The notes beneath the pieces were generated by a model, which had not been told where the DNA came from, did not search any database, and was given only the letters and a program-made list of their open reading frames with translations. A stretch of 32,033 nucleotides of DNA from NCBI GenBank assembly GCA_011042225.1, contig DQXT01000080.1:1-32033 (forward strand), given 5' to 3'. Source of the stretch: Deltaproteobacteria bacterium. Its GTDB lineage: Bacteria > Desulfobacterota > Dissulfuribacteria > Dissulfuribacterales > UBA3076. This document shows, in pieces, positions 23,312-32,033 of the stretch (positions are counted from its first letter, which is position 1; the number at the start of each line of letters is the position of its first letter). Position numbers and translations under genes: made by a program.

Positions 23312-23755
23312 CTAGGGCCTTAATAATTCAAATCCTGTAGCTGGATCAAAAGAACGAACCGCGGTTGTTTCGACTAATTCAAACAATATCACCTCCATTA
23401 TATGCCATACCTTAACACCTTTGCGAATGCATCCGGTTAATGAAGATGTCTTTCTTCCACAGGTTATATGCATATGTAAAACAGGTTTACCTTTTCCATC
23501 CGGAAAGATCGTTCCTGTCCCTGCAATCTCATGGACATTATCAACAATATGCTCCACCGGAACAATTGGATTTTCGCGTCCATATTGAGGGCCTACTATA
23601 AGTTTACTGCCTTTGTCAGCTCCACCGAGAATGATTAAAGCTGCGGCCTTGACAGATTCTCTGCGGCACAATTTTTCAATTTCTGTGTGAACAATGTCTC
23701 CATCTTCAAGACGAATAATAAAGGTCCTTCCTTGTTTGGCCTGTGAGTATCTCAT
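23312..23755 (-). CDS. PPC/DUF296 domain protein
   Basis: 147 residues forming one PPC (DUF296) domain, the trimeric fold also found in plant AT-hook proteins. Diagnostic pieces are 'RTFIIRLEDGDIVHTEIEKLC', 'ALIILGGADKGS', 'HEIAGTGTIFPDGKGKPVLHMHITCGR' and 'LTGCIRKGVKVWHIMEVILFEL'. The His residues of 'LHMHITCG' could bind metal. Bacterial members are usually single-domain proteins without an AT-hook and of unknown role, although DNA-binding is often assigned. It stands alone, divergent from the kinase gene. Confidence 0.88.
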   Translation of the reverse strand: MRYSQAKQGRTFIIRLEDGDIVHTEIEKLCRRESVKAAALIILGGADKGSKLIVGPQYGRENPIVPVEHIVDNVHEIAGTGTIFPDGKGKPVLHMHITCGRKTSSLTGCIRKGVKVWHIMEVILFELVETTAVRSFDPATGFELLRP

Positions 23756-23861
23756 GGTTTTCCTACCTCTCAGTATTTATTATGCTTATCACAAAACAAT
23801 CCATGCGGTAAAATATATTTCCATTGCGAGAATGCCTTGAATTGTCGGAGCTTACTACTTT

Positions 23862-25232
23862 ATGTATTCATATCTTAAGGGAAAGCGGTCTGAAAACAAC
23901 TTTTCCGTTGGTTATCTGGTGTCGGCTTTAATAATATTATTGCTCTTCTCCGTATTGGCACTAATCAGTGCTGTCGGTATCTACCGGATTTCCATAGAAG
24001 GATCAAAAAATCTGCTTGAAAACCGCGCAGTGGACATAGCTGTAAGCCTGGGCTTTACCCTGGAAAGGATCGGTCTCAAAAATGAACTCTTCCCTGAACT
24101 TGTAGCTACTGATAAATGGAACGATCTCGCCTTTCTGGTCCTTTATGATCGAGATGGTACTGTGTTATTACATTCCAATCCTCTAATGGTGGGGAGAAGC
24201 CAGATTGATGCCTATATAGAAAGCGTAATTTTGAAAAAACAGCCGGAGATCCATTTTTCTACCCTTGCAACCGGGGAAGAGGTATTTGTGCTGGATTTCC
24301 CTTTGCACCTTCATTTTCCTGAACACAACAACAACGGCATCAAGAATGATATTATCGATCTTGAACAGTCCAGTGCGACAGAAAAAATCGAGTTTATCGA
24401 CAAGGACAAGACTTACTGCCTAAGAGTTTCCATCCATCCATATCCAGCCCGGACAATTCTCAGAAAGGCTGATTTCCAACTTGTCTTAATTGGACTTTCA
24501 CTTACCACTTTATGGGTATTGACGTTCTTTTTTCTCTGGTCTTGGCGCAGGAATTATCGTCTGGAAGCCAGGTTGCATAAACAGGAGCGAATGGCGGCCC
24601 TGGGTGAAATGGCCGCGGTCCTGGCGCATGAAATAAGAAATCCATTGAGCAGTATAAAGGGCTTTGCTCAATTTTATCTGGAGAATACAACAGATCCTGA
24701 CGAAAATGCGGATTTTTCCGTTATTGTGGAAGAATCCAAGAGGCTTGAGGGTTTGACATCCGATTTGCTCACTTATGCAAGGCCTGCCAAACTCAATCAA
24801 GATAAGATTGATACAGAAAGGTTCTGCCAGGAAATTAAAAGAAGTATTGCCCATTTAATTGGTGACGTAAAATTTCATATATCGTGTGAGAAACTGGAAC
24901 TGCTTCTTGACAGAGAAAAATTGATGCAGGTAGTCTTTAATCTGGTACAAAATGCCATTGAGGCAGTGAGTGAAATCAAGGAAGGGGAAATCTGGTTCAG
25001 CATAAAATCCAGCGGTCCTGTTGTGATACTTACAGTAGCGGACAATGGCCCAGGCCTGCCTCTAGACGTGAAAAATCGTCTTTTTGAACCGTTCGTCACT
25101 ACCAAAGCAAAAGGTACAGGACTGGGGCTTGCCATAGTAGACCGTTTGTTAGAAGCGATGGGTGGTGAAATTAGTTTCATGGATCGTGAAGGTGGCGGCG
25201 TAATTGTTCAGATTACATTACCATGTCATTAA
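23862..25232 (+). CDS. Membrane sensor histidine kinase (NtrB/ZraS-like)
   Basis: 456 residues. TM1 at 16-42 and TM2 at 206-228 enclose a ~160-residue periplasmic sensor; a short linker leads to the phosphoacceptor helix with H256 ('AAVLAHEIRNPLSSIKGF'), then the ATPase domain with N box ('NLVQNAIEAV'), 'DNGPGLP' and 'GTGLGLAIVDRLLE'. The HEIRNPL form resembles kinases that pair with NtrC-type activators. No response regulator is adjacent, so the partner is elsewhere. The ribosome binding site is weak (CGGAG, 13 bases away). Confidence 0.9.
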   Translation: MYSYLKGKRSENNFSVGYLVSALIILLLFSVLALISAVGIYRISIEGSKNLLENRAVDIAVSLGFTLERIGLKNELFPELVATDKWNDLAFLVLYDRDGTVLLHSNPLMVGRSQIDAYIESVILKKQPEIHFSTLATGEEVFVLDFPLHLHFPEHNNNGIKNDIIDLEQSSATEKIEFIDKDKTYCLRVSIHPYPARTILRKADFQLVLIGLSLTTLWVLTFFFLWSWRRNYRLEARLHKQERMAALGEMAAVLAHEIRNPLSSIKGFAQFYLENTTDPDENADFSVIVEESKRLEGLTSDLLTYARPAKLNQDKIDTERFCQEIKRSIAHLIGDVKFHISCEKLELLLDREKLMQVVFNLVQNAIEAVSEIKEGEIWFSIKSSGPVVILTVADNGPGLPLDVKNRLFEPFVTTKAKGTGLGLAIVDRLLEAMGGEISFMDREGGGVIVQITLPCH

Positions 25233-25257
25233 TTCCTATGGTATGAAATTCCCTTTC

Positions 25258-25292
25258 TGAGGATACAGATTACAGGGATTGACACGGATTAT
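25258..25292. repeat. Intergenic GATTAC-type degenerate repeat
   Basis: The gap before radA contains near-repeats of GGATAC, GATTAC, GGGATT and GGATT spaced at about ten bases. This resembles low-complexity intergenic repeats common in this group. No function can be assigned. Confidence 0.3.
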
Positions 25293-25339
25293 TAAGCAGT
25301 ATAGCTGAATTCAATACTAACAATTGAGGGATTCAGGTA

Positions 25340-26713
25340 TTGGGTAAAGACAACAAAACAATTTATGTGTGCCAGGCATGCGGCCAGACGTCGGCAAAAT
25401 GGCTTGGTCGTTGTCCCGGTTGTGGAGAATGGCATACACTGGAGAAGGAACCAAATAATACCCTCGTTATACAAGGCCGAAGTCATTTAGGTATGAATCG
25501 ATCTGCTCCCCTCCCCTTGCTGGAGGTGTCAGCAGAACTTGATGATGCCAGAATTGTCATCGGGATAAGTGAAATGGATCGGGTATTAGGCGGGGGGCTG
25601 GTACCGGGCAGCCTAGTATTATTAGCCGGAGAGCCGGGTATAGGTAAGTCCACGTTACTGTTGCAGTTACTCTGCCGTCTGGCCTCTAATCAAAAGCAAA
25701 AGAAAGTCTTGTATGTCAGCGGCGAAGAATCATTGGCTCAGATCAGGATGAGGTCTGAACGGCTGGGAAATATCCCGGAAAATCTGTGGGTTGCCTGCGA
25801 GTCCGAACTCGATCGAATTATTGAGATCATGGAAGAACAGGATCATTCTATCCTGGCTATAGATTCCATACAGACCTTGTTCTGCAGCGGGATATTATCA
25901 GCTCCAGGGAGCATGGCCCAAGTCCGGGAAACCACTGCACGACTCATGCAGCTTGCCAAGTCCAAAGTCGTATCGACAATACTTGTTGGCCACGTAACGA
26001 AGGAAGGGGCTATAGCAGGACCTCGGGCACTTGAACATCTTGTTGACACTGTATTGTATTTTGAAGGGGATCGTAGCCACACTTTCAGGCTCTTGAGAAC
26101 CGTAAAAAACCGTTACGGTCCGACTCATGAAATAGGTGTCTTTGAGATGACTGAAAGCGGACTGGAACAAGTTCCCAATCCATCGGAGGTCTTCCTTGCA
26201 CAAAGGCCAAAGGCGCTTCCTGGATCAGTAATTGTTCCATGTATGGAAGGCACACGACCTATCCTTGTAGAAATTCAGGCCCTGGTAAGTCCATCTCACC
26301 TGGCGATTCCAAGGCGAACCTCAACCGGTATTGACGGTAATCGTCTGGCCTTGCTCATTGCGGTTGCAGAAAGACATCTGGGTATGGTACTTTTTGACCG
26401 AGATATTTTTATAAATGTGATTGGCGGGCTCAAAATATCAGAGCCTGCAAGTGAACTCGCCGTAATAATGGCTATTGTCTCAAGTCTAAGGGATGTTCCC
26501 ATCAATATGGATACTGCGGTCTTTGGTGAAGTCGGTCTCACTGGAGAAGTGAGGTCGGTTGGGAGAACGGAATTAAGAATCAACGAGGCTGCCCGTCTAG
26601 GACTCAAGAGATGCATTGTTCCTCAGTCTGGATCCTATCGTATCAAGTTCTCGGATAGCATGAAGATCCTTGCGGTGAAAAGAATAGATGATGCGATAGC
26701 GGCACTAACTTAA
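25340..26713 (+). CDS. radA: DNA repair/recombination ATPase RadA
   Basis: RecA-related branch-migration helicase acting in homologous recombination. C11/C14/C25/C28 form the N-terminal zinc finger ('CQACGQTSAKWLGRCPGC'), G97-T105 is Walker A (GEPGIGKST), 'ILAIDSIQT' is Walker B, and 'VKNRYGPTHEIGVFEM' is the RadA-specific KNRFG motif (with Tyr for Phe). The C-terminal third is the Lon-protease-like domain ('GGLKISEPASELAVIMAI', 'FGEVGLTGEVRSV'), which lacks protease activity in this family. 457 residues. It starts with TTG after GAGGG. Confidence 0.95.
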   Translation: MGKDNKTIYVCQACGQTSAKWLGRCPGCGEWHTLEKEPNNTLVIQGRSHLGMNRSAPLPLLEVSAELDDARIVIGISEMDRVLGGGLVPGSLVLLAGEPGIGKSTLLLQLLCRLASNQKQKKVLYVSGEESLAQIRMRSERLGNIPENLWVACESELDRIIEIMEEQDHSILAIDSIQTLFCSGILSAPGSMAQVRETTARLMQLAKSKVVSTILVGHVTKEGAIAGPRALEHLVDTVLYFEGDRSHTFRLLRTVKNRYGPTHEIGVFEMTESGLEQVPNPSEVFLAQRPKALPGSVIVPCMEGTRPILVEIQALVSPSHLAIPRRTSTGIDGNRLALLIAVAERHLGMVLFDRDIFINVIGGLKISEPASELAVIMAIVSSLRDVPINMDTAVFGEVGLTGEVRSVGRTELRINEAARLGLKRCIVPQSGSYRIKFSDSMKILAVKRIDDAIAALT

Positions 26714-26718
26714 GTCTC

Positions 26719-26747
26719 TTGACAGTCAGTAAACCCTGGCCTACATT
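26719..26747 (+). promoter_or_regulatory. Promoter upstream of thioredoxin gene
   Basis: A perfect TTGACA (26719-26724) and TACATT (26742-26747, four of six) are separated by 17 bases, about 100 bases before the trxA ATG. It lies directly after the radA stop. Confidence 0.45.
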
Positions 26748-26846
26748 CAACCTTATTATACGCTATCGGCATTTGTAGCATGTTGCCTGTGCAGAAATGT
26801 TGAGGTTCGGCGCTTACATTTTATTATAATAGGAGATACATAGATC

Positions 26847-27179
26847 ATGTCTGAAGACAAGTTGATGCATGTAACAGATGCAGAGTTTGAGTCCCTGGTC
26901 TTAAAATCTGATAAACCTGTACTGGTTGATTTCTGGGCGAGTTGGTGTGGACCTTGTCTCGCCATTGCACCGGTGGTTGAGGAGCTGGCGGAAGCCTATG
27001 AAGGGAAAGTGGCAGTAGCCAAGATGAACGTAGACCAGAGTCCTGCCACTCCAGGTAAGTACGGCATCAGAGCCATTCCTACCTTAATCCTTTTTAAGGA
27101 CGGACAAGTCGTGGAACAGATTATGGGTGCAGTAGGAAAGGCTGTTATAGAATCCGCTATTAATAAGGCCTTGTCCTGA
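26847..27179 (+). CDS. trxA: Thioredoxin
   Basis: 110-residue cytosolic dithiol reductant. The active site is W-C34-G-P-C37 in 'DFWASWCGPCLAIAP', and the cis-proline loop is 'IRAIPTLILF'. Complete single-domain thioredoxin with AGGAGA before the ATG. A small insertion-like stretch ('QSPATPGKYG') sits where E. coli has NPGTAPKYG, which is normal. It probably has its own promoter. Confidence 0.95.
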   Translation: MSEDKLMHVTDAEFESLVLKSDKPVLVDFWASWCGPCLAIAPVVEELAEAYEGKVAVAKMNVDQSPATPGKYGIRAIPTLILFKDGQVVEQIMGAVGKAVIESAINKALS

Positions 27180-27249
27180 TCTTTAGAAAAATGCATTTTG
27201 AGCGCGTTGTGTTTTTGTTTTGAGAAAACATGTTGTTGCAATGTAATTC

Positions 27250-28071
27250 ATGATCAATAAATCGCATTATCGAACAAGAAGCTGTAAAAGATTGTCCATA
27301 AGATGTCTTCTGCTTCTAAGCCTTTTAAGTATAGGCATTTCCTTTGGATGTGCCGGCAAGGATCAAGGCATTGGGTCCGGTAAAGATAAAGGCATGTCCT
27401 CATGGTTTCGTTCTGCAGCAGGTCCAGCGGAACCCGAAAACGAGATTAATCTGTCCGACAAGGCCATGGACTACTTTTCGCAGGGGCGTTATACCCTGGC
27501 TGAGGAGATATTTCAAAAAATCAGAGACCGTTATCCCTTCAGCCCGTATGCTACGCTTGCGGAATTGCGTCTTGCAGATTGTAAGTTCCACATGGGCAAT
27601 TATGGCGAAGCCTTACTCCTTTATGAGGAGTTTGAGAAGCTTCATCCCACCAATGATGCGGTAATATATGTGATCTTTCAGGAGGGTTCCTGCTATTACA
27701 GATTAATGAAAGGCCCTGATCGTGAGCAGATCTCCACCCATAAACTCATTGAGACCTATGATCGCCTCCTTAGCAGATATCCGAATAGTCCCTATAGTTA
27801 TGAGGCACATAAAAGAATAGCTGAGGCAAGAGACCGCCTGGCCCAACATGAACTCCTGGTGGCCAAATGGTATGCCCGAACCGGGCAGGTGTCTCAAGCT
27901 AAAAATCGTCTGGAGATCGCCATGAATATTTATCCGGATACCCCGGCAGGGTTAAAAGCGGCACATCTTCTAAAAGAGGATGAAATATTTCGGCAGGCCT
28001 CTACTAACGAGACAGATATAGCAAAAGAATCAGAGGAATCCTGGTGGAGGCGACTGGTACCGTTTATTTGA
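27250..28071 (+). CDS. bamD: Outer-membrane assembly lipoprotein, BamD/YfiO-like
   Basis: TPR lipoprotein of the BAM complex that inserts beta-barrel proteins in the outer membrane. The N-terminus is a lipoprotein signal ('LLLLSLLSIGISFGC') with likely lipidation at C34. Residues ~70-240 form tetratricopeptide-like helices ('AMDYFSQGRYTLAEEIFQKI', 'AELRLADCKFHMGNYGEALLLY', 'ETYDRLLSRYPNSPYSYEAHKR'). 273 residues, typical. It ends eight bases into the convergent ABC ATPase gene. A paralogous tol-pal YbgF-like role is less likely. Confidence 0.86.
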   Translation: MINKSHYRTRSCKRLSIRCLLLLSLLSIGISFGCAGKDQGIGSGKDKGMSSWFRSAAGPAEPENEINLSDKAMDYFSQGRYTLAEEIFQKIRDRYPFSPYATLAELRLADCKFHMGNYGEALLLYEEFEKLHPTNDAVIYVIFQEGSCYYRLMKGPDREQISTHKLIETYDRLLSRYPNSPYSYEAHKRIAEARDRLAQHELLVAKWYARTGQVSQAKNRLEIAMNIYPDTPAGLKAAHLLKEDEIFRQASTNETDIAKESEESWWRRLVPFI

Positions 28072-29047
28072 AAAGGTGACAGGAAACGCGCCTGTTGTTT
28101 TCCAAACGCAAATCTTCAGGCTCTATCTTTTTACAAATATCCATGGCCCTGGGACAACGGTCCTGAAAAGCGCATCCCGAAGGGATGGAATCAAGGGCAG
28201 GGACAGTCCCCGGGATGGAAATGAGACGCTTGGAGTCTGAAGGAATACCATAGGGTACCGAATCCAGGAGACCCTTAGTGTATGGATGTAGGGGATTGTC
28301 AAAAAGATCATCAATTAAGGCCTCTTCAACTATCTTCCCTGCATACATTATGATTACCCTGTGGGCTATCTGGGCTACTACCCCAAGGTTGTGCGTTATA
28401 AATAAAAGGCCGAGATCATGTTGTTCCCGGAGCCTGTTCAGCAGTTCAAGGATTTGGGCCTGTATGGTTACATCCAGAGCAGTAGTGGGCTCATCTGCTA
28501 TCAAAAGTTCCGGTTGACAGGCAAGTGACATGGCTATCATAGCCCTTTGACGCAACCCCCCTGAAAGCTGATGAGGATAAGTTGTAATCCTCTCCTCCGG
28601 TGCAGGCATCCCAACCTGTCTCAAGAGTTCAATAACCCTTTCTCGAACCTGTCTTTTTGAAAGTTTGATATGGATTGTTATGGCTTCGGAAATCTGGTCT
28701 CCAATTGTGAAAACCGGATTGAGGGCCGTCATAGGTTCTTGAAAAATCATGGCTATTTTTTTACCCCTGATGCTGCACAACTGACCAGGGGTAAGGTCCA
28801 TGAGATCTACACCCTCAAATACTATTTTCCCACTTCTTAAGTTAAACGGAGGACTTGAGAGCAGGCCCAGCAGGGAAAGAGCTGTAACGCTCTTTCCGCA
28901 ACCGGATTCCCCTACGAGACAGACATTTTCCCCCTTTTTAACAGAAAAAGAAACATCCCTTACAGGGAAGACCGGCCCTTTATTAGTACTGATCTCAACT
29001 TCAAGCCCTTTGACAGAAAGGAGGATATTATCACTCACGATTGACAA
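28064..29047 (-). CDS. Oligopeptide/dipeptide-type ABC transporter ATP-binding protein (OppD/DppD)
   Basis: 327 residues. Walker A is 'GESGCGKSV', the Q-loop '[12 protein letters not shown]', the signature '[17 protein letters not shown]', Walker B '[12 protein letters not shown]' and the switch 'FITHNLGV'. The C-terminal '[12 protein letters not shown]' and four-cysteine-type '[14 protein letters not shown]' form the oligo_HPY region of OppD/DppD, which may hold a 4Fe-4S cluster. It starts with TTG 29047 directly after the stop of the preceding gene (GTG 29038 is an alternative), implying coupling. No permease, binding protein or OppF partner lies in this window on either side, so it looks like an orphan or a split system. 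Confidence 0.9.
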   Translation of the reverse strand: MSIVSDNILLSVKGLEVEISTNKGPVFPVRDVSFSVKKGENVCLVGESGCGKSVTALSLLGLLSSPPFNLRSGKIVFEGVDLMDLTPGQLCSIRGKKIAMIFQEPMTALNPVFTIGDQISEAITIHIKLSKRQVRERVIELLRQVGMPAPEERITTYPHQLSGGLRQRAMIAMSLACQPELLIADEPTTALDVTIQAQILELLNRLREQHDLGLLFITHNLGVVAQIAHRVIIMYAGKIVEEALIDDLFDNPLHPYTKGLLDSVPYGIPSDSKRLISIPGTVPALDSIPSGCAFQDRCPRAMDICKKIEPEDLRLENNRRVSCHLFK

Positions 29048-29704
29048 TTACAGGACGTTGTCCAGCTTTTGTCCCTTAATCAGTTGAACATTGATTTCAT
29101 TTCCTGCAGGCCTAAGCTGTACTATTACTTCAAAAAGATGTGATACCGGACTGATTGAAAAAGGGATATTACCAGTTTTTTCAAGGTTGTCTTCTCTGTG
29201 AATCATCACGGTAAACCACATAGGAAAACCGTGTTCCTTGGACAGTGCTTTGAGTTTGATTAAGGTCGCCTGATCTATTTTATCAATTGGCAATCCGTCT
29301 ACCAGGACTATCTGAGGGAAGAATATGCCCTGTTCAGTGAGGTCACCTAGACGTTCTTCAAGCCGCTTTACGCTGAAGTCCTCAACACTGAAAGTCATAA
29401 TAAAACGATGAGGGAGTATCATCTCCCACATCAAGTCGGTATTGTTTGACTCGTATTGACTCGATATACGCTGAAGTATTTCCTCGTACCAGAGACATAC
29501 CTTTTTTATCGGTTGTCCCAGACATATATGAAGTACGTTTTCTCCTCTAAGCAAGTTGTAAAGGGCCAGATGCATCAGGAAAGAAGTCTTGCCTTCTCCG
29601 GCCCTGGCGAGGATTGCACCAAATTGTCCATCCTCCGGGAGATGTCCGGCATTTTCATTGATAAATTTCAGCGGATTTTTAAAAAATAGATTGTTCCCTG
29701 ACAT
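29048..29704 (-). CDS. P-loop ATPase of unknown function (RecA/KaiC-like)
   Basis: 218 residues. 'AILARAGEGKTSFLMHLAL' has a Walker A at A33-T40, and 'PQIVLVDGLP' (130-138) is a Walker B, in the arrangement of RecA/DnaB/KaiC-type ATPases. The rest has a strand-rich C-terminus ('LFEVIVQLRPAG', 'INVQLIKGQKL'). No membrane segment. The gene is directly upstream of, and touches, the Opp-type ATPase. I do not recognise a named family; a regulatory or DNA/protein-remodelling ATPase is possible. Between it and fusA the 173 bases are AT-rich with no gene. Confidence 0.7.
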   Translation of the reverse strand: MSGNNLFFKNPLKFINENAGHLPEDGQFGAILARAGEGKTSFLMHLALYNLLRGENVLHICLGQPIKKVCLWYEEILQRISSQYESNNTDLMWEMILPHRFIMTFSVEDFSVKRLEERLGDLTEQGIFFPQIVLVDGLPIDKIDQATLIKLKALSKEHGFPMWFTVMIHREDNLEKTGNIPFSISPVSHLFEVIVQLRPAGNEINVQLIKGQKLDNVL

Positions 29705-29877
29705 AGTAATGACCTTTTCAAAAAAAGAGGGTTTTAAAAATATTAAATGCTCAGTACTGAATTAATGAAATAATCATTGAGTATTATATTTTATTCCAAA
29801 ATTTAAAATTTAATATCCCAAATTCATAACTTCTTTCAAAATTGTATCCGGAAAAAACAGGTGAAAAAAAACAAGGG

Positions 29878-31959
29878 TTAAGCGGCCCTCTTCTTTTCCT
29901 CGGCGGCCCTTTTTATCAATTCCTCTGCCACGTTTTTGGGTACCTGACGATAGGTAGAAAATTCCATGGTAAACTGGGCTTTTCCCTGGGTACCCGAGCG
30001 CAGAGTTGTGGAATAGCCGAACATCTCAGCAAGCGGGACCTCAGCCTCTATTACGCTTATATTTCCTTCATCCTGTGTACCCAGAATCATCCCCCTGCGC
30101 TGGTTAAGTAGTCCCATGACAGTCCCCTGAAATTCAGTAGGGGTCTCCACTGCCACCTTCATTATGGGCTCCAGTATGACTGGTTTGGCCTTCCTGTAGC
30201 CTTCGAGAAATGCCTTTCGGGATGCTGCCTGAAAAGCCATGTCGGAAGAGTCAACAGGGTGGGATTGGCCATCATTTATAACGATTTTTACTCCTGTAAC
30301 GGGAAAGCCCAACAGTTGCCCTTTCTCCATACTGCTTTTGAAACCTTTTTCACAGGAGGCAATAAACTCCGTGGGTATGGCACCACCGACTATCTTATTT
30401 TCAAAGACAAATTCCTCTTCAACAGGCTCAATATAGCCGGCTACTCTTCCAAACTGACCCGCACCGCCTGTCTGTTTTTTATGGGTATAGTTGAATGCCG
30501 CATGCCGGGTAATAGTCTCTCTGTATGCTACCTGTGGTATGCCGGTAGTAACATCGGCATCGTATTCCCTGCGCATTCGCTCAACATATATCTCAAGATG
30601 AAGTTCTCCCATGCCGGAGATTATAGTGTCTCCGGTCTCATGATTAACGTATGCCCTGAAGGTAGGGTCTTCTTTGGTAAATCTGGAAAGTGCCTTTGAC
30701 ATTTTGACCTGGGCCTTGTTGTCTTTAGGGCAAATTGCCAGTGAAATAACCGGCTCTGGTATGTGCATTGAGGTCATGCTATATCTAATTCCAGGAGACG
30801 TGAACGTATCCCCGGATGCACAGTCAACGCCGAAGAGTGCCCCGATATAGCCGGCAGGGATAGACCCTATTTCCTCCATCTGATCAGCATGTATGTGTAC
30901 AACCCTTCCGACCCTGACCTTTTGACCGGTTCTGGAATTTACTATGGTGTCTCCCTTGGAAAGGGTCCCCTGATATACCCTGATATAAGTGAGTTGTCCG
31001 TAACGTCCTTCTTCCAGCTTGAACGAGAGGGCTACAAGAGGTTTTGAAGGATCTGTCTCAAGTCTCTTTTCAACCCCCTCATTTTCCAGATCTATGGCAT
31101 AGTTTTCAATCTCCATTGGTTGCGGCAGGTAGTGAGCTACTGCATCAAGCAGGGGCTGTACCCCTTTATTCTTGTAAGCGGATCCCATAAATACAGGAGT
31201 AAGTCCGCGGACAAGGGTCCCCTTTCTTATCGCTTCAACCAATACATCTGTTGTAACCCTCTCATCGAGGGCGGCCTCCATAAGTTCATCTGAAAACATT
31301 GAAGCAGCGTCAATAAGTCCTTCCCTGAAGGTCTCAGCCTCTGCGCGAAGCCCTTGAGGTATTTCTTCCAAACGTATCTGCTCGCCGCTTGGGCCGTCAA
31401 AATAAACAGCCTTCATGGAAATAAGGTCTACAACTCCCTGAAAGTCGGATTCAAGACCTATAGGTATTTGCATTGCAACGGCGTTATGGTTCAGCTTTTC
31501 CCTGAGTTGTTTTATAACCCGGAACGGGTTGGCACCACTACGGTCACACTTGTTTATAAAGGCAATACAGGGGACCTTGTATCTGGACATTTGTCGATCG
31601 ACTGTAATAGATTGAGACTGTACCCCCCCAACAGAGCAAAGGACCAGTACACCACCGTCGAGGACCCTTAGGGCCCTTTCGACTTCAATGGTGAAATCTA
31701 CGTGTCCCGGAGTATCAATGATATTTATCTCATAGCCCTTCCACTCACAATAGGTAGCGGCAGAAGTAATTGTTATTCCACGTTCTTTTTCGAGTTCCAT
31801 GAAATCCATGGTGGCTCCGATACCGTCCTTGCCTTTCACGTCGTGGATGGCGTGAATTCGTTGGGTATAAAAAAGAATTCTTTCGGTAAGAGTGGTCTTT
31901 CCCGCATCAATGTGGGCGCTGATGCCGATATTTCTTACCATTGACTGATCTCTATTCAT
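29878..31959 (-). CDS. fusA: Elongation factor G, mitochondrial/spd type
   Basis: GTPase that drives ribosome translocation. G1 is 'AHIDAGKTT' (15-23), G2 'RGITITSAA', G3 'DTPGHVDF', G4 'INKCDRSG' and G5 'GSAYKN'; domains II-V follow to residue 693, complete. Segments such as '[23 protein letters not shown]' and '[17 protein letters not shown]' resemble mitochondrial EF-G1 and the spdEFG1 group of spirochaetes, planctomycetes and deltaproteobacteria, in which a second EF-G takes over ribosome recycling. GAGG precedes ATG 31959. It is not in a str operon (no rpsL, rpsG or tuf next to it in the window). Confidence 0.94.
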   Translation of the reverse strand: MNRDQSMVRNIGISAHIDAGKTTLTERILFYTQRIHAIHDVKGKDGIGATMDFMELEKERGITITSAATYCEWKGYEINIIDTPGHVDFTIEVERALRVLDGGVLVLCSVGGVQSQSITVDRQMSRYKVPCIAFINKCDRSGANPFRVIKQLREKLNHNAVAMQIPIGLESDFQGVVDLISMKAVYFDGPSGEQIRLEEIPQGLRAEAETFREGLIDAASMFSDELMEAALDERVTTDVLVEAIRKGTLVRGLTPVFMGSAYKNKGVQPLLDAVAHYLPQPMEIENYAIDLENEGVEKRLETDPSKPLVALSFKLEEGRYGQLTYIRVYQGTLSKGDTIVNSRTGQKVRVGRVVHIHADQMEEIGSIPAGYIGALFGVDCASGDTFTSPGIRYSMTSMHIPEPVISLAICPKDNKAQVKMSKALSRFTKEDPTFRAYVNHETGDTIISGMGELHLEIYVERMRREYDADVTTGIPQVAYRETITRHAAFNYTHKKQTGGAGQFGRVAGYIEPVEEEFVFENKIVGGAIPTEFIASCEKGFKSSMEKGQLLGFPVTGVKIVINDGQSHPVDSSDMAFQAASRKAFLEGYRKAKPVILEPIMKVAVETPTEFQGTVMGLLNQRRGMILGTQDEGNISVIEAEVPLAEMFGYSTTLRSGTQGKAQFTMEFSTYRQVPKNVAEELIKRAAEEKKRAA

Positions 31960-32033
31960 GTTTTTGCTGCCTCAAAAAATATTTAATACTTAAATCTTAC
32001 TTTATCTCTTCACTAGAATATAATTAAGATAGA

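Noticed and set aside
1-32033. tRNA genes, rRNA genes, CRISPR arrays or defence islands
   Set aside because: No cloverleaf-like or rRNA sequence, no regularly spaced repeats and no recognisable defence genes were found on reading the intergenic regions.

Overview
The window looks like a chromosomal segment of a Desulfobacterota (deltaproteobacterial) anaerobe, probably a sulfate reducer or a close relative. This is inferred from four signs: a periplasmic tetraheme class III cytochrome c; an EF-G of the mitochondrial/'spd' (spirochaete-planctomycete-deltaproteobacteria) type; a multi-PAS hybrid kinase with an N-terminal coiled-coil start typical of the group; and an apparent selenoprotein gene read through an in-frame UGA. 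Most genes are housekeeping (tRNA/rRNA modification, replication, purine and proline synthesis). No tRNA, rRNA or CRISPR array was seen.

Layout. 1-2967: a four-gene plus-strand operon, with the tail of an unknown gene followed by a taurine/NMT1-type ABC importer (binding protein, permease, ATPase). 2968-4392: a decayed scar holding an IS21 IstA fragment, a twice-frameshifted DUF4197 gene and a truncated, frameshifted MscS channel joined to it. 4430-8720: an aldo/keto reductase, a DUF721 protein, trmN6 and dtd (divergent), then a fur-trmL operon. 8956-11134: proC, a convergent MFS transporter and a small ORF overlapping the MFS start that resembles an IS256-type transposase N-terminus. 11268-13997: a large hybrid sensor kinase. 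14072-18513: a probable operon of a DNA polymerase III delta-like protein, an HD nucleotidase, the selenoprotein and a CCG-type iron-sulfur protein. 18622-22158: rlmE, purC, an inverted-repeat element, a secreted nuclease and an overlapping histone-deacetylase-like amidohydrolase, closed by a strong two-way terminator. 22305-23755: cytochrome c3, a 71-residue zinc-ribbon-like protein and a DUF296 protein. 23862-28071: a membrane histidine kinase, radA, trxA and a BamD-like lipoprotein. 28064-31959 (minus strand): an Opp/Dpp-type ATPase, a P-loop ATPase of unknown role and fusA.

The most interesting item is at 16036-17178. A secreted protein with a clear ribosome binding site and signal peptide reads through a TGA at 16198-16200 in a C-K-A-U context, then continues open for 325 codons. 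Two GC-rich hairpins follow the TGA. The protein resembles a metallophosphoesterase/5'-nucleotidase in which the metal-binding residues are substituted. This suggests a redox-active pseudo-enzyme rather than a phosphatase.
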